From contig NZ_CP032616.1 of assembly GCF_003626975.1 (NCBI RefSeq), forward strand, positions 1,550,001-1,614,000: a DNA stretch of 64,000 bases, given 5' to 3'. Positions within the stretch are counted from its first letter, which is position 1, and the number at the start of each line of letters is the position of its first letter. The translations under genes were made by a program, and so were the position numbers. The notes below the pieces were generated by a model, which made no database searches, was not told the DNA's origin, and was given only the letters and a program-made list of their open reading frames with translations. This DNA is from Pseudomonas sp. DY-1 (GTDB lineage: Bacteria > Pseudomonadota > Gammaproteobacteria > Pseudomonadales > Pseudomonadaceae). Of the stretch, positions 54,044-64,000 are shown piece by piece.

Positions 54044-54967
54044 ATGAATTTGAACAAGGTAGACCTCAACCTCTTCATCGTCTTCGACGCCATCTATACC
54101 GAGGCCAACCTGACCCGCGCCGGCCAGATCGTGGGCATCACCCAACCTGCCGTCTCCAACGCCCTCGCCCGCCTGCGCGAGACCTTCAACGACCCGCTGT
54201 TCGTGCGCACCGCCCAGGGTATGGTGCCCACGCCCATGGCGCAGAACATCATCGGTCCGGTGCGCAATGCCCTGCAGTTGTTGCGCGTCTCGGTACAGGA
54301 AAGCCGCACCTTCAACCCATTGCAGGCGAACAAGACCTACCGCATCAGCATGACCGACCTCACCGAGACGGTGATCCTGCCGCCGCTGTTCCAGCGCCTG
54401 CGCCGACTGGCGCCCACGGTGCAGATCGAAAGCTTCCTGGCCAAGCGCCGGGAAACCACCAAGGAACTGGCCGCAGGCCGCCTGGACTTCGCCGTGGACG
54501 CCCCGCTGAACACCGACCCGCAGGTGCGTCACGTCAAGCTCATGGAAGACCGCTACGTCTGCGCCATGCGCCGTGGCCACCCGCTGGCCAAGGACAAGAT
54601 CAGCCTGGACGAGTACCTCTCGCTGTCACACATCCACATTTCCAGCCGCCGCAGCGGCCTGGGCTACGTGGACCTGTCACTGGGCAAGATGGGTATCCAA
54701 CGCAAGGTGACCCTGCGCTCGCAGCACTACCTGATGGCTTCCACCGTGTTGCACGGTACCGACCTGGCGATCACTGTCCCGGAACGTTTCGCCCGCCGCC
54801 AGGATCTGCACTACGTGGACCTGCCGGTGCACGACGTGCCCGCGCTGGAAACTCACCTCTACTGGCATGAAAGCACCGACCAGGACCCGGCCAACCGCTG
54901 GATGCGCGAGCAGATCATCGAAATCTGCCAGCAGGTGACGGCGCAGGAGCAGAAGGAACGGGCCTGA
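54044..54967 (+). CDS. LysR-family transcriptional regulator
   Basis: A 307-residue LysR regulator of the NodD/LeuO-like group. It has the helix-turn-helix at about residues 18-40 (ANLTRAGQIVGITQPAVSNALARLRETFNDPLFVRT) and an effector domain (YRISMTDLTETVILPPLFQRLRRLAPTVQIE). ATG 54044 follows TTTCAGGAGCACGCCCGGC. Position suggests control of the divergent dehydrogenase at 52662, or of the isoleucine-type operon that ends at 55093. Confidence 0.88.
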   Translation: MNLNKVDLNLFIVFDAIYTEANLTRAGQIVGITQPAVSNALARLRETFNDPLFVRTAQGMVPTPMAQNIIGPVRNALQLLRVSVQESRTFNPLQANKTYRISMTDLTETVILPPLFQRLRRLAPTVQIESFLAKRRETTKELAAGRLDFAVDAPLNTDPQVRHVKLMEDRYVCAMRRGHPLAKDKISLDEYLSLSHIHISSRRSGLGYVDLSLGKMGIQRKVTLRSQHYLMASTVLHGTDLAITVPERFARRQDLHYVDLPVHDVPALETHLYWHESTDQDPANRWMREQIIEICQQVTAQEQKERA

Positions 54968-54971
54968 AGAA

Positions 54972-55072
54972 CCTGTAGGGGCTAATTCATTCGCCGAGGG
55001 CAGCGTAGCTGCCCCCTTCGGCATTGCAGGACAGGTCTTCGACCTGCGTGGCGATTGAAATCGCCCCTACAG
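54972..55072. repeat. REP-type repeat block
   Basis: CTGTAGGGGCTAATTCATTC at 54973 and GCGATTGAAATCGCCCCTAC ending near 55070 have complementary ends (TGTAGGGG/CCCCTACA), with GC-rich spacer palindromes. It lies between the convergent LysR gene and the enoyl-CoA hydratase gene. Confidence 0.7.
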
Positions 55073-55092
55073 AGACTGCGCCCTGATTGGAC

Positions 55093-55863
55093 TCACCGCC
55101 CAAACTCCGGCTTGCGCTTCTCGATGAAGGCACCCATGCCTTCCTTCTGATCCGGCGTGGCAAATACCGCCTGGAACAGCCGCCGCTCGAAGCGCAATCC
55201 TTCCCCCAGCGAACCTTCGTCCACCCGGTTCACGCACTCCTTGAGCATCATCACCGCCGTGCGTGACTGCGCGGCGATGCGGTGGGCGCTGTCCAGGGCA
55301 TGGTCCAGCAGTTCGGCGGACGGCACCACCCGCGCAACCACCCCGCAACGCTCGGCTTCGCTTGCCTCCATGCTGCGTCCGCTCAGCAGCATCTCCATGG
55401 CCTTGGCGCGGCCAACCAGGCGGGTCAGCCGCTGGACACCACCCGCCCCCGGAATCACCCCCAGCTTCACTTCAGGCAGGCCGAAGCGAGCCGTGTCCGC
55501 GGCGATGATGAAGTCGCACATCAGCGCCAGCTCGAAACCGCCACCCAGGGCGTGGCCGGCGACGGCGGCGATGATCGGCTTGCGACGCTGCGCCACGCGG
55601 TCCCAGCGGCCGAGGAAATCATCGAGGTAGGTACCGGGAAAGCACAGTTCGGCCATTTCCTTGACGTCCGCCCCTGCCGCGAAGGCCTTGGCGGAGCCAG
55701 TGATCAGTACGCAGCCGATGGCAGCGTCCCGCTCGAAGCCATCGAGTACCTGGTTCAGTTCGTCGATGAGCTGGGTGTTGATGGCGTTCAGCGCCTCGGG
55801 GCGATTGAGGGTGATCAGGCCGACAGCGCCGGCCTGCTCCACCAGCAGGGTCTGGTAGGTCAT
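55093..55863 (-). CDS. Enoyl-CoA hydratase/isomerase family protein
   Basis: A 256-residue crotonase-fold enzyme, full family length, for hydration of an enoyl-CoA. It has AFAAGADVKEMAEL (oxyanion hole) and two catalytic-Glu regions, GHALGGGFELALMCDFIIAAD and FGLPEVKLGVIPGAGGVQRL. I chose ATG 55863 (behind TCAGGAATTCGAT) because the longer frame would extend through a REP repeat. It is the last gene of the operon that starts at 60735. Confidence 0.92.
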   Translation of the reverse strand: MTYQTLLVEQAGAVGLITLNRPEALNAINTQLIDELNQVLDGFERDAAIGCVLITGSAKAFAAGADVKEMAELCFPGTYLDDFLGRWDRVAQRRKPIIAAVAGHALGGGFELALMCDFIIAADTARFGLPEVKLGVIPGAGGVQRLTRLVGRAKAMEMLLSGRSMEASEAERCGVVARVVPSAELLDHALDSAHRIAAQSRTAVMMLKECVNRVDEGSLGEGLRFERRLFQAVFATPDQKEGMGAFIEKRKPEFGR

Positions 55864-55905
55864 ATCGAATTCCTGAAGAGAAAGGGAGGTCGGCGCTGCG
55901 GGCCG

Positions 55906-55968
55906 ATTGCCGAATGAATTCGCCCCTACAGGAATGTGGAGTCTTGTAGGGGCGAATTCATTCGCCAA
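55906..55968. repeat. Inverted pair of REP palindromes
   Basis: GCCGAATGAATTCGCCCCTA (from 55909) and the inverse TAGGGGCGAATTCATTCGCC (ending 55965) face each other across about 16 bp, inside the acyl-CoA operon between the dehydrogenase and hydratase genes. This may alter expression of the last gene. Confidence 0.75.
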
Positions 55969-55991
55969 AGGCAGCGCAGCTGCCCCAAAGC

Positions 55992-57119
55992 TCAGAGGCT
56001 GCGGGCGATCACCATGCGCTGCACGTCGGAGGTGCCTTCGTATATCTGGCACACGCGCACATCGCGGTAGATACGCTCCACCGGGAAGTCCTTCAGGTAG
56101 CCGTAGCCACCCAGGGTCTGGATGGCCGCGGAGCAGACCTTCTCGGCCATCTCCGATGCGAACAGCTTGGCCATTGAGGCCTCGGTCAGGCAGGGCATGC
56201 CCGCTTCGCGCAGGCTGGCGGCGTGGTGAACCATCTGACGCGCCACGGCGATCTGGGTGGCCATGTCGGCCAAGCGGAAGGACACTGCCTGGTGCTCGAT
56301 GATCGGCTTGCCGAAGGTCTTGCGTTCATGGGCGTAGTCGCGCGCCGCCTCGAAGGCCGCGCGGGCCATGCCGACGGACTGAGCAGCGATGCCGATACGC
56401 CCGCCCTCCAGGTTGGACAGGGCAATGCGGTAACCCTCGCCCTCCTCGCCCAGGCGCAGGGAGGCCGGAATCCGCACCTCATCAAGCTGGATCTGGCAGG
56501 TATCGGAAGCGTGCTGGCCGAGCTTGTCCTCCACCCGCACCACCTGGTAGCCGGGGGTATCGGTGGGCACGATGAAGGCGCTGATGCCCTTCTTGCCGGC
56601 CTGAGGATCGGTCACGGCGAAGACGATCACCATCCCCGCATGGTTGCCCGAGGTGATGAACTGCTTGGCGCCGTTCAGTACGTAATGGTCGCCATCGCGG
56701 CGGGCACGGGTGCGCAGGTCGCTGGCGTCGGAACCGGCCTGGGGCTCGGTGAGCGCGAAGGCACCGATCATCTCGCCCGAGGCCAGCGGACGCAGGAATC
56801 GCTCCTTCTGCTCCTGGCTGCCGTACTTGAGGATGGGCATGCAGCCCACCGAGTTGTGCACGCTCATGATGGTGGAGCAGGCGCCATCGCCAGCGGCGAT
56901 TTCCTCCAGCGCCATGGCATACGCCAGGTGGCCGGTGGCCGCACCGCCCCACTCTTCCGGCACCAACATGCCGAGGAAGCCCAACTGGGCCATCTCGTGG
57001 ATGGCCTCGGCGGGGAAGCGGTGCTCGCGGTCCCAATCAGCGGCGAACGGCTTCAGCCGCTCCTGGGCGAATTGACGGGCCATGTCGCGGATCTGGATTT
57101 CGTCTTCGGAGGGGATCAT
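55992..57119 (-). CDS. Acyl-CoA dehydrogenase, short/branched-chain type
   Basis: A 375-residue flavoenzyme. It has [83 protein letters not shown] (catalytic Glu in the YEGTSD motif). The match is to 2-methylbutyryl/isobutyryl-CoA-type dehydrogenases. A ribosome site, AAGGAAGCGACC, precedes ATG 57119. It lies in the operon next to thiolase and SDR genes, whose set fits isoleucine breakdown. Confidence 0.92.
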   Translation of the reverse strand: MIPSEDEIQIRDMARQFAQERLKPFAADWDREHRFPAEAIHEMAQLGFLGMLVPEEWGGAATGHLAYAMALEEIAAGDGACSTIMSVHNSVGCMPILKYGSQEQKERFLRPLASGEMIGAFALTEPQAGSDASDLRTRARRDGDHYVLNGAKQFITSGNHAGMVIVFAVTDPQAGKKGISAFIVPTDTPGYQVVRVEDKLGQHASDTCQIQLDEVRIPASLRLGEEGEGYRIALSNLEGGRIGIAAQSVGMARAAFEAARDYAHERKTFGKPIIEHQAVSFRLADMATQIAVARQMVHHAASLREAGMPCLTEASMAKLFASEMAEKVCSAAIQTLGGYGYLKDFPVERIYRDVRVCQIYEGTSDVQRMVIARSL

Positions 57120-57130
57120 GGTCGCTTCCT

Positions 57131-58318
57131 TCAGCTGATTCGCTCGATGGCCACTGCAGTGGCTTCACCGCCACCGATGCACACCGAAGCCACGCCACGC
57201 TTGAGGTCGTATTGGGTCAGCGCATTGAGCAGGGTCACCAGCACCCGCGCCCCGGAGGCGCCAATGGGGTGGCCCAGGGCGCAGGCGCCGCCATGGACGT
57301 TGATCTTGTCGTGGGAGATATCGAGGTCGCGCATGGCGACCATGGGCACCACGGCGAAGGCTTCGTTCACTTCGAACAGGTCCACCTCGTTCAGGCTCCA
57401 GCCGGTGCGGGTCAGCAGACGCTGGATGGAGCCCACCGGTGCGGTGGTGAACAGGTTCGGCGCCTGGGCGAAGGACGCATGACCCGCGACATGGGCCAGC
57501 GGTGTCAGGCCGCGTTTTTCCGCTTCGGACAGGCGCATCAGCAGCAGCGACGCCGCGCCATCGGAAATGGAGCTGGAGTTGGCTGCGGTGACGGTGCCGC
57601 CCTCGCGGAATGCCGGCTTGAGGGTAGGAATCTTCTCCAGGCGCGCCTTCGGCGGTTGCTCGTCCTGGCTGATGGTCACCACATCACGGCCGGACTTCGC
57701 TTCCACCGGAACGATTTCGGCGGCAAAGCGGCCGTCGGCCATGGCTTTCTGCGCGCGGGTCAGCGAGGCGATGGCGAAGGCGTCCTGCTGCTCGCGGGTG
57801 AAGCCATAGGCTTTCGCGCAATCCTCGGCGAAGGTACCCATCAGGCGGCCCTTGTCGTAGGCGTCTTCCAGACCGTCGAGGAACATGTGGTCAAGCACCT
57901 TGCCGTGCCCCATGCGGTAGCCGGTGCGGGCACGTTCCAGCAGGTAGGGCGCATTGGACATGCTCTCCATGCCGCCGGCCAGCACCACGTCGGCACTGCC
58001 GGCACGCAGCAGGTCGTGGGCCAGCATCACGGTCTTCATGCCCGAGCCGCACATCTTGTTCACCGTGGAACAGACCACGCCCTGTGGCAGGCCCGCGCCA
58101 AGAGCGGACTGGCGCGCCGGGGCCTGGCCCTGGCCGGCCTGCAATACGCAGCCCATGATGACCTCGTCCACGGCTTCGCCCTGCACGCCGGCACGCTCCA
58201 GCGCGGCACGGTTGGTGGCGGCGCCCAGTTGCGCTGCAGTCATGTCCTTGAAGTCACCGAGGAAGCCGCCCATGGCGGTGCGGACGGCGCTGACGATAAC
58301 GATGGAATCCCCGTTCAT
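57131..58318 (-). CDS. Acetyl-CoA acetyltransferase (thiolase)
   Basis: A 395-residue thiolase. The nucleophile Cys90 lies in [18 protein letters not shown], and the second active-site segment is [16 protein letters not shown] with CIGGGEA at the C-terminus. It should cleave 2-methylacetoacetyl-CoA to propionyl- and acetyl-CoA in the isoleucine pathway, or acetoacetyl-CoA. It follows the SDR gene by 10 bp. Confidence 0.93.
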   Translation of the reverse strand: MNGDSIVIVSAVRTAMGGFLGDFKDMTAAQLGAATNRAALERAGVQGEAVDEVIMGCVLQAGQGQAPARQSALGAGLPQGVVCSTVNKMCGSGMKTVMLAHDLLRAGSADVVLAGGMESMSNAPYLLERARTGYRMGHGKVLDHMFLDGLEDAYDKGRLMGTFAEDCAKAYGFTREQQDAFAIASLTRAQKAMADGRFAAEIVPVEAKSGRDVVTISQDEQPPKARLEKIPTLKPAFREGGTVTAANSSSISDGAASLLLMRLSEAEKRGLTPLAHVAGHASFAQAPNLFTTAPVGSIQRLLTRTGWSLNEVDLFEVNEAFAVVPMVAMRDLDISHDKINVHGGACALGHPIGASGARVLVTLLNALTQYDLKRGVASVCIGGGEATAVAIERIS

Positions 58319-58328
58319 GGCGTTCTCC

Positions 58329-59096
58329 TTACTTGGCGGTCATGCGAATGGCGCCATCGAGGCGGATGACTTCGCCATTGAGCATGGCGTTCTCGACGAT
58401 GTGGCGAACCAGCGCGGCGTATTCGGCCGGGCGACCCAGGCGCGGCGGGAACGGCACGGAAGCGCCGAGGGAATCACGCACTTCCTGGGGCATGCCGGCC
58501 ATCATCGGAGTCTCGAAGATACCGGGAGCGATGCACATCACGCGGATGCCGTGGCGCGCCAGCTCGCGGGCGATTGGCAGGGTCATGCCGACCACGCCGC
58601 TCTTCGATGCGGAATAGGCCGCCTGGCCGATCTGCCCATCGAACGCCGCAACCGAGGCGGTGTTGATGATGACACCGCGCTCGCCTTCGGTGTTGGGTTC
58701 ACCCTGTGCCATGGCCTCTGCGGCCAGACGCAGCATGTTGAAGCTGCCGACGAGGTTGATGCTGATGGTCCGGGCGAAGCTGTCCAGCCCGTGGGCGCCG
58801 TTGCGCCCAATGATCTTCTCGGCCGGCGCGACGCCAGCACAATTGACCAGCCCGTGCAGTCCGCCAAAGGCCTCTACAGCGACGGCCACTGCGGCGCGAG
58901 CGTCTTCTTCACGGGTGATGTCGGCCTTCACGAAACGGGCGTTGGCGCCCAGTTCTTCGGCGCGGGCGTTGCCGGCGTCGGCATTGATGTCCACCAGCAC
59001 GACCTTGCCGCCCTGCCCCACCAGCTCACGGGCAGAGGCCAGGCCGAGACCGGAGCTGCCGCCGGTCACCAGGAAAACGGAATTCTCGATACGCAC
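58329..59096 (-). CDS. SDR dehydrogenase, 3-hydroxy-2-methylbutyryl-CoA (HSD10) type
   Basis: A 255-residue SDR that starts with GTG 59096 behind GAGGAGTAGCAATC. It has [23 protein letters not shown], catalytic [12 protein letters not shown] and the HSD10-like [36 protein letters not shown]. Relatives oxidise 3-hydroxy-2-methylbutyryl-CoA. Its frame runs into the 3' end of the ligase gene if read from 59363, which I reject. It is in an operon with the ligase upstream and thiolase downstream. Confidence 0.9.
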   Translation of the reverse strand: MRIENSVFLVTGGSSGLGLASARELVGQGGKVVLVDINADAGNARAEELGANARFVKADITREEDARAAVAVAVEAFGGLHGLVNCAGVAPAEKIIGRNGAHGLDSFARTISINLVGSFNMLRLAAEAMAQGEPNTEGERGVIINTASVAAFDGQIGQAAYSASKSGVVGMTLPIARELARHGIRVMCIAPGIFETPMMAGMPQEVRDSLGASVPFPPRLGRPAEYAALVRHIVENAMLNGEVIRLDGAIRMTAK

Positions 59097-59115
59097 GATT
59101 GCTACTCCTCGGGGT

Positions 59116-60735
59116 TCAGTTGGCGGCGGCCGCCTGGGCCTTGGCGATCTCCTGGTTACGCAGGAGGAAACGCTGGATCTTGCCGCTCGGGGTCTTGGGC
59201 AATTCCGCGACGAACTCGATCTCGCGCGGATAGGAATGGGCGGACAGACGCTTTCGCACGTATTGCTGCAGAACGTCGGCCAGTTCGGCATCGGCGTTGT
59301 GGCCGGCATGCAGCACGACGAAGGCCTTGACGAGTTCGGTGCGCTCCGGATCGGGTTTGCCAATGACAGCAGCCTCGATCACCGCCGGGTGCTCGATCAG
59401 CGCACTTTCCACATCGAATGGACCGACCCGGTAGCCGGAGGTAGTGATCACATCATCAGCACGACCGACGAAGCTGATGCTGCCGTCGTCATTCAGCTCC
59501 ACGGTGTCACCACTCAGATAGTAGTCACCGACGAACGCCTTGGTGGCCATGCCCTGGTAGCCGGGGAACCAGAACAGCGGCGAGCGCGGCATGTCGAGTG
59601 CCAGGACGCCGGGCTGGCCGGCAGGCAGTTCGCGATGTTGCTCATCCAGCACCACTACACGGTGGCCGGGCATGGCGAAGCCGGCAGCCCCCAGGCGCAC
59701 CGGGTGTTCCAGGGCGTGATGGTTGCACAGCACCATGCCCAATTCAGTCTGGCCGTAATGGTCGTGGATGGTGCAGCCCAGGCCCTCGGCGAACCAGCGG
59801 ATCACTTCCGGGGTCAGGGGCTCACCGGCGCTGCTGACGGCACGCAGGTTGCCTTTGATCGCGGCCTCCACCTCGTCGCGGGCAGCCAGCAGCAGGCGAT
59901 AGGCCGTGGGCGAGCCGGCCAGGTTGGTTATGCCATGCTCGCGGATGATCCGGCAGGTGCTTTCAACGGTGAAGCCGCCTTCGTAGAAGGTGGTGGCGTG
60001 GCCCATGGCGAGAGGACCGGTCACGGCGTAGTAGAGGCCGTACGCCCAGCCCGGATCGGCCAGGTTCCAGAACTTGTCGTCCGGACGCAGATCGACCGCA
60101 TCACGCATGTAGCTGACGAAGGCGACGATGGCCTTGAGCGGCACGGCTAGCGGTTTCGCCAGGCCGGTGGTGCCAGAGGTGAACATCAGCAAAAACGGAT
60201 CGTATGCCTTGCGCAGGACCGGTTCGAAGCTGTCCGCCTGGCGTTCCAGCTCAGCCCAGAAGTCGTCGCCGACAGTCAGTACCTGCGGCAGGTCCGCCAC
60301 CTCATCCAGTTTCGGACGGTTGGCAAGATCGGTGACGACCAGCTTCGAACCTGCCCCCTGCACCCGGTGCTCGATGGCCTTGGGGCCGAACGCGGTGAAC
60401 AGCGGCTGGTAGACGGCGCCTGCACGCCAGGTACCGAGAATGGTGATCAACAGTTCCGGGGTACGCGGGAGCATGCCTGAAACGCAGTCGCCGGGGCGCA
60501 CGCCACGGGCATGCAGGAGGTTCGCGAAGCGAGCCGCGGCCTCCTTGAGCTGGGCGAAGGTCCAGGTGGCCTGCTCACCGTTACGCCCCTCCCAGACCAG
60601 CGCGACGCGCCCCGGTTCGGCATGGCGGTCGCAGCACTCGACACAGGCATTCAGGGCGTCGAGATCGCCCGCCAGGGTGGCGGAGGCGGCGCTGGCGTAG
60701 TCGAACTCGTCGGCAGCGGTGAAGTAATCGCGCAT
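59116..60735 (-). CDS. AMP-binding acyl-CoA synthetase
   Basis: A 539-residue adenylate-forming enzyme. It has the P-loop [14 protein letters not shown], the AMP-binding [51 protein letters not shown] and the C-terminal [10 protein letters not shown] with catalytic Lys. It activates a short or branched carboxylic acid to its CoA thioester. It is the first gene of the five-gene operon; this order resembles the PP_2213-PP_2217 cluster of Pseudomonas putida as I remember it. Confidence 0.92.
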   Translation of the reverse strand: MRDYFTAADEFDYASAASATLAGDLDALNACVECCDRHAEPGRVALVWEGRNGEQATWTFAQLKEAAARFANLLHARGVRPGDCVSGMLPRTPELLITILGTWRAGAVYQPLFTAFGPKAIEHRVQGAGSKLVVTDLANRPKLDEVADLPQVLTVGDDFWAELERQADSFEPVLRKAYDPFLLMFTSGTTGLAKPLAVPLKAIVAFVSYMRDAVDLRPDDKFWNLADPGWAYGLYYAVTGPLAMGHATTFYEGGFTVESTCRIIREHGITNLAGSPTAYRLLLAARDEVEAAIKGNLRAVSSAGEPLTPEVIRWFAEGLGCTIHDHYGQTELGMVLCNHHALEHPVRLGAAGFAMPGHRVVVLDEQHRELPAGQPGVLALDMPRSPLFWFPGYQGMATKAFVGDYYLSGDTVELNDDGSISFVGRADDVITTSGYRVGPFDVESALIEHPAVIEAAVIGKPDPERTELVKAFVVLHAGHNADAELADVLQQYVRKRLSAHSYPREIEFVAELPKTPSGKIQRFLLRNQEIAKAQAAAAN

Positions 60736-61017
60736 CGGATGGGCTCCCAGGTTGTTTTTGTTGGAGTACCGGGATGGTCGCGCCGAGGACCGATTGCGGC
60801 AATGTCGAAAGGCATCAACCTGGATGAGCGGATTTGACAGGATCGCACCAGGTGAAGAAGCACCTTGTGGGAGCGAATTGATTCGCGAAGGGCAGGACTG
60901 CGGCCTGCTTGGCGATTGAAATCGCCCCGACAGAAGAGCGGAGCGTTGCTGGCTGGTATGAAGTCGCCGGCGCGCGTCACCCCTCGCCTTCTGGGAGAGG
61001 GGTGGGGGTGAGGGAGG
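60736..61017. repeat. Intergenic stretch with REP-type pair (60865-60932)
   Basis: The 282-bp gap between the ligase gene and the chemoreceptor gene. TTGTGGGAGCGAATTGATTC at 60865 and GGCGATTGAAATCGCCCCGA ending near 60930 form a degenerate inverted pair. A C/G-rich run (60984-61017) follows. No gene was seen. Confidence 0.6.
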
Positions 61018-63159
61018 TCAGGCGCGGAATTGCGCCATCAGCCCCTGTTGGTGGTTGGCCAGGCGGTTCAGCGCCTGGCTGACCTGGGCGGACTCCTCGG
61101 CCTGGCCGGAGAGCGATTCGGTGACGTCGCGGATCGCCGCCACGTTGCGGTTGATCTCCTCGGCCACCGCGCTCTGTTCCTCGGCGGCGCTGGCGATCTG
61201 CAGGTTCATGTCGGTGATCACCGTCACCGCTTCGCCGATGCGTTGCAGCGCAGTCACCGCCTGTTCCACCTGCTCGACGCTGCCCTGGGCCTGGCGGTGG
61301 CTGCTGTGCATCGAACCGACCACCTCGCGCGTGCCGTTCTGCAGGCCCTCGATCACCTGGCGGATTTCCTCCACCGAGTCCTGGGTGCGCTTGGCCAGGT
61401 TGCGCACTTCATCGGCCACCACCGCGAAGCCGCGGCCGGCCTCGCCGGCACGCGCCGCCTCGATGGCCGCGTTGAGCGCCAGCAGGTTGGTCTGCTCGGC
61501 GATGGCGCGGATCACTTCCAGCACCGAGCCGATCTGCTCGCTGCTGTTGGCCAGCGCCTGCACCTCTTCCATGGCCGCACTCATTTCGCTGGCCAGTTGC
61601 TCGATGGCGCTGGTGGTCTTGCCGATCACGCCGAGGCCTTCCTGGGTGGCGTGGTCGGCCCCCCGCGCGGCTTCGGCGGCCTGGGCGGCGCTGCGGGCGA
61701 CGTCCTGGGCGGTGGCGCTCATCTCGTTGGAGGCGGTGGCCACCTGGTCCACTTCGCGGTACTGCTGCTGCATGCCGGCGCTGGTCTGGCTGGCGATGGC
61801 GGCGGACTGGTCGGCGGTGCTGCGGGCGTCCTGCACCGAGCGTTTCACGTCGGCAATGATCGGCTGCAGCTTGTCGAGGAAGCGGTTGAACCAGCCGGCC
61901 AGTTCACCCAGTTCGTCCTGGCGGGCGTAGTCCAAGCGGCGGGTCAGGTCGCCTTCGCCACTGGCGATGTCCTTCAGCATACTGGCCACGCCGAGGATCG
62001 GCCGGGTCACGCCACGGGCGGTGAGCCATACCAGCAGCAGGCCGGTGACGGCAGCGGCAATGCCGAACAGCAGTTCCAGCCAGGTGCCCTGGGCATTGCG
62101 AGCGTCCAGGTCATTCTGTAGCTCCAGGGCCGGCGCCAGGAGAGTCGGCAGGGGCACGTCCAGCAGTACCGCCCAGGCTTTGGATTCCGGAATCGGCTGC
62201 AGCGGCGCGAGTACTTGCAGGTGGTCATTCGCCTGTTGTTCGTGGGCCTTTCCCTCGCGCTGGAGGCCAAGCAGCACGGAGGCTTCGTTCGGGTAGGCCT
62301 TGGCCAGGCCCTGGCCGAGCAGGCCGGCGTCTGCGCTATGGCCTGCGAGCAGACCGGCGGGACTGAGGATGCTGATGGCACCCTGGCCCTCATACAAACC
62401 CTGGCTACCGGCACTGGCCAGCTGCTGCAGATTGCTCAGACTGATATCCATGCCGACCACCGCGAGCATCTTGCCGTCCTCGATCACCGGGAAGGTGAGC
62501 GTGGTGATCAAGGTCTTCTGGCCCGAGGCGTCGTCGAAGTACGGGTCCAGCAGGCAGGGTTTCAGGGTCTGCTTCGGGCAGTTGAACCAGGTATTGAACG
62601 GGCTGCCATCGAGCATCGGCGTGGCATCGCTGATCATCACCTCGGTCGGTGCGAGGCTGTTCAGGCTGCCGCCGCGCTGGGCCCAGTAAGTGGAGAAACG
62701 GCCCACCTCGTTGCTGCCGAGTTCGGCGCGGTTGGCGTAGAGCGCATCGTTGCCGTCAAGGGCATTCGGCTCGAACACCAGGTAGAGGCTGAGCAGTTGG
62801 GGATTGGCCTGCAGCGCTTCCTTCACTTGCTGATGCAGGTCCTCGCGCAGGGCCTGGCTGTCCAATTGCAGTTTCTGCGCCTGGCGCCGCTGCTGCAGTA
62901 CCTGGCGGGAGAAATTGAGACCGTCCTGATAGGCCGACAGGAAGTATCGCTGGATGGTCAGCGCCTGCACCTTGCCCTCCCCCTCCATGCGCTCGCGGGC
63001 CGACGCTTCCAGCATCTGCGCGCTGTTCGCCTTGACCAGCGCGGTGCCCGCACCCATGCGATAGAGCGATATGCCTATCAGCACGGCAACGATGGCCAGC
63101 AGGCAGAGGCCGGCCAGCAGGGTGATCTTCCACTGGATGGAAAGTCGGTTGAGGGGCAT
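61018..63159 (-). CDS. Methyl-accepting chemotaxis protein, dCache type
   Basis: A 713-residue receptor. TM1 is at about residues 11-34, a large periplasmic double-Cache-like domain to about residue 360, TM2 at about 362-382, then HAMP ([24 protein letters not shown]) and a signalling domain with the hairpin tip [20 protein letters not shown]. The periplasmic part ([34 protein letters not shown]) is typical of dCache_1 amino acid or organic-acid sensors; the ligand is unknown. I chose ATG 63159, two codons after a TTG. Confidence 0.9.
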   Translation of the reverse strand: MPLNRLSIQWKITLLAGLCLLAIVAVLIGISLYRMGAGTALVKANSAQMLEASARERMEGEGKVQALTIQRYFLSAYQDGLNFSRQVLQQRRQAQKLQLDSQALREDLHQQVKEALQANPQLLSLYLVFEPNALDGNDALYANRAELGSNEVGRFSTYWAQRGGSLNSLAPTEVMISDATPMLDGSPFNTWFNCPKQTLKPCLLDPYFDDASGQKTLITTLTFPVIEDGKMLAVVGMDISLSNLQQLASAGSQGLYEGQGAISILSPAGLLAGHSADAGLLGQGLAKAYPNEASVLLGLQREGKAHEQQANDHLQVLAPLQPIPESKAWAVLLDVPLPTLLAPALELQNDLDARNAQGTWLELLFGIAAAVTGLLLVWLTARGVTRPILGVASMLKDIASGEGDLTRRLDYARQDELGELAGWFNRFLDKLQPIIADVKRSVQDARSTADQSAAIASQTSAGMQQQYREVDQVATASNEMSATAQDVARSAAQAAEAARGADHATQEGLGVIGKTTSAIEQLASEMSAAMEEVQALANSSEQIGSVLEVIRAIAEQTNLLALNAAIEAARAGEAGRGFAVVADEVRNLAKRTQDSVEEIRQVIEGLQNGTREVVGSMHSSHRQAQGSVEQVEQAVTALQRIGEAVTVITDMNLQIASAAEEQSAVAEEINRNVAAIRDVTESLSGQAEESAQVSQALNRLANHQQGLMAQFRA

Positions 63160-63238
63160 GGGCAAGGGTCCTGTGTACTTCGAGTCGGCGATTGGGCGCG
63201 GACGTCGCGCGCCTTTGAAATAGAGGCAGATAACACCT

Positions 63239-64000
63239 TCAACTTGAGTCGGGATGGATCAATGAGCGGTACTGGCCCGGTGTCGAACCGGTCCATTTCT
63301 TGAAGGCTTTGTAGAAGGCGCTGGTATCGGCGAAACCCAGCTCGAAGGCCAGTTCAGTGAAGTTGCCTTCGCCGTTGTCCAGCCGCGCGATAGCGAGGTC
63401 GCGTCGTACCTGGTCCTTCAGCCCCTGGTAGGACTGACCCTCCAGCGAAAGTTTGCGGCGCAGCGTGGAAGGCGCCATATAGAAGTGGCTGGACAACGCC
63501 TCCACATCCGGCCAGCGCTCGGGCTTGATGCTGCGCAGGTAGGCGCGGATGCGCGCCGCCAGGCTCTGCGGGTCGCGGTAGCGCACCAGGATGTTCGCCG
63601 GCAAGCCACCGAGGAAGCGCTTGAGGTCGCGGCTGCTGCGGCGTACCGGCAGCTCCAGGCAGTCAGCGTTGAACAGCAGGCGACTCTGCTGGCGGGAGAA
63701 GCGCAGGTTGGTGCTGAACATCACCCGGTAGTCCTCGATGTAGTCCGGCACCGCGCAGCGCAGGTCGACACCGAGAATGGGAATGCGCCGCCCCGCCAGC
63801 CAGCACATCAGGCCGTGGATCATCAGCCACAAGGTGAAGTAGCTGAACGCACGGCATTGCTGGCCTTCGGGTTCCTCCAGGGTGATCTCCGCCAGGCCCC
63901 CGCGACATTCAAGATGAGGCGAGAGGCCGTCGAAGATGAGCTCGAACAGGCGCAGCGACAACTCCAATGCCGCGCCCACCGTGGGCTCCTTCACCGCCGC
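63239..64000 (-). CDS. AraC-family regulator (N-terminus beyond right edge)
   Basis: The visible 253 residues contain an AraC DNA-binding domain at the C-terminus ([37 protein letters not shown], and [33 protein letters not shown]) preceded by part of an arabinose-binding-like sensor domain ([24 protein letters not shown]). The reading frame is open to the window edge, and the family is usually about 340 residues, so roughly 85 N-terminal residues are missing. An internal GTG at 63994 is not the true start. It lies directly upstream of the chemoreceptor gene on the same strand, 79 bp away. Confidence 0.85.
   Translation of the reverse strand, partial: AAVKEPTVGAALELSLRLFELIFDGLSPHLECRGGLAEITLEEPEGQQCRAFSYFTLWLMIHGLMCWLAGRRIPILGVDLRCAVPDYIEDYRVMFSTNLRFSRQQSRLLFNADCLELPVRRSSRDLKRFLGGLPANILVRYRDPQSLAARIRAYLRSIKPERWPDVEALSSHFYMAPSTLRRKLSLEGQSYQGLKDQVRRDLAIARLDNGEGNFTELAFELGFADTSAFYKAFKKWTGSTPGQYRSLIHPDSS

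Noticed and set aside
1..64000. tRNA, rRNA, CRISPR or prophage elements
   Set aside because: No cloverleaf, rRNA stretch, regularly spaced repeat or phage/transposase gene was found by reading; the tandem repeat at 16351 is not CRISPR-like in unit length.

Overview
The window reads as chromosomal DNA of a Pseudomonas-group gammaproteobacterium. It has high GC and dense coding on both strands. REP-type palindromes (TGTAGGAGCGAGCTTGCTCGCGAA and TGTGGGAGCGAATTCATTCGCGAA families) are scattered between genes. The gene families and their order are typical of Pseudomonas: muxABC-opmB, tamAB, a ColRS-type envelope regulator with eptA, and a five-gene isoleucine/short-chain acyl-CoA operon. No rRNA, tRNA, CRISPR array, transposase, integrase or prophage gene was seen. 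The species was not determined.

Layout. 1-2.8 kb: a partial small DUF3509-like gene, an FKBP isomerase and two glutathione S-transferases. 3-6.7 kb: a secreted HExxH protein, an MscS channel fused to a cyclic-nucleotide-binding-like domain, and a two-gene unit (exported helical-bundle protein plus SufR-like Fe-S regulator) behind a perfect inverted repeat. 6.9-8.5 kb: malate:quinone oxidoreductase with a lipoprotein-like N-terminus. 8.6-15.7 kb: an envelope-modification locus with eptA, a ColS-like kinase, a membrane-anchored beta-propeller protein, a PAP2 phosphatase and a ColR-like regulator. Three of its promoter regions carry a motif that matches the ColR box. An MFS transporter follows.

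15.8-21.5 kb: a fatty acid hydroxylase-like protein, a 119/120-bp tandem repeat, then permease, class III PLP enzyme, APH-type kinase and EutR-like regulator. I read the last four as a kinase/phospho-lyase route for ethanolamine or a related amino alcohol such as hydroxylysine. 21.5-26.7 kb: DUF3820, DUF190 and SDR genes, then an ankyrin/deaminase/CynX-like MFS operon divergent from a LysR gene. 26.8-35.8 kb: the muxABC-opmB RND efflux operon. 36-38.7 kb: a TldD/PmbA-like protease pair. 38.9-47 kb: tpx, tamBA, a GNAT gene, xthA and yegP.

47.2-48.7 kb: a PstS-OmpA fusion protein behind a good Pho box. 48.8-52.6 kb: a TonB-dependent siderophore receptor, and TerC with a coupled 58-residue protein. 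52.7-60.7 kb: an ACAD11-like dehydrogenase, a divergent LysR gene and the five-gene acyl-CoA operon (synthetase, HSD10-type dehydrogenase, thiolase, acyl-CoA dehydrogenase, enoyl-CoA hydratase). 61-64 kb: a chemoreceptor and an AraC regulator cut by the right edge.

The strongest leads are the ColR-box cluster around the split kinase/regulator pair, the vitamin-B12-independent amino-alcohol catabolic cluster, the Pho-box-controlled PstS-OmpA fusion, and the SufR-like regulator with its partner protein. Domain calls come from reading sequence motifs; no database search was run.
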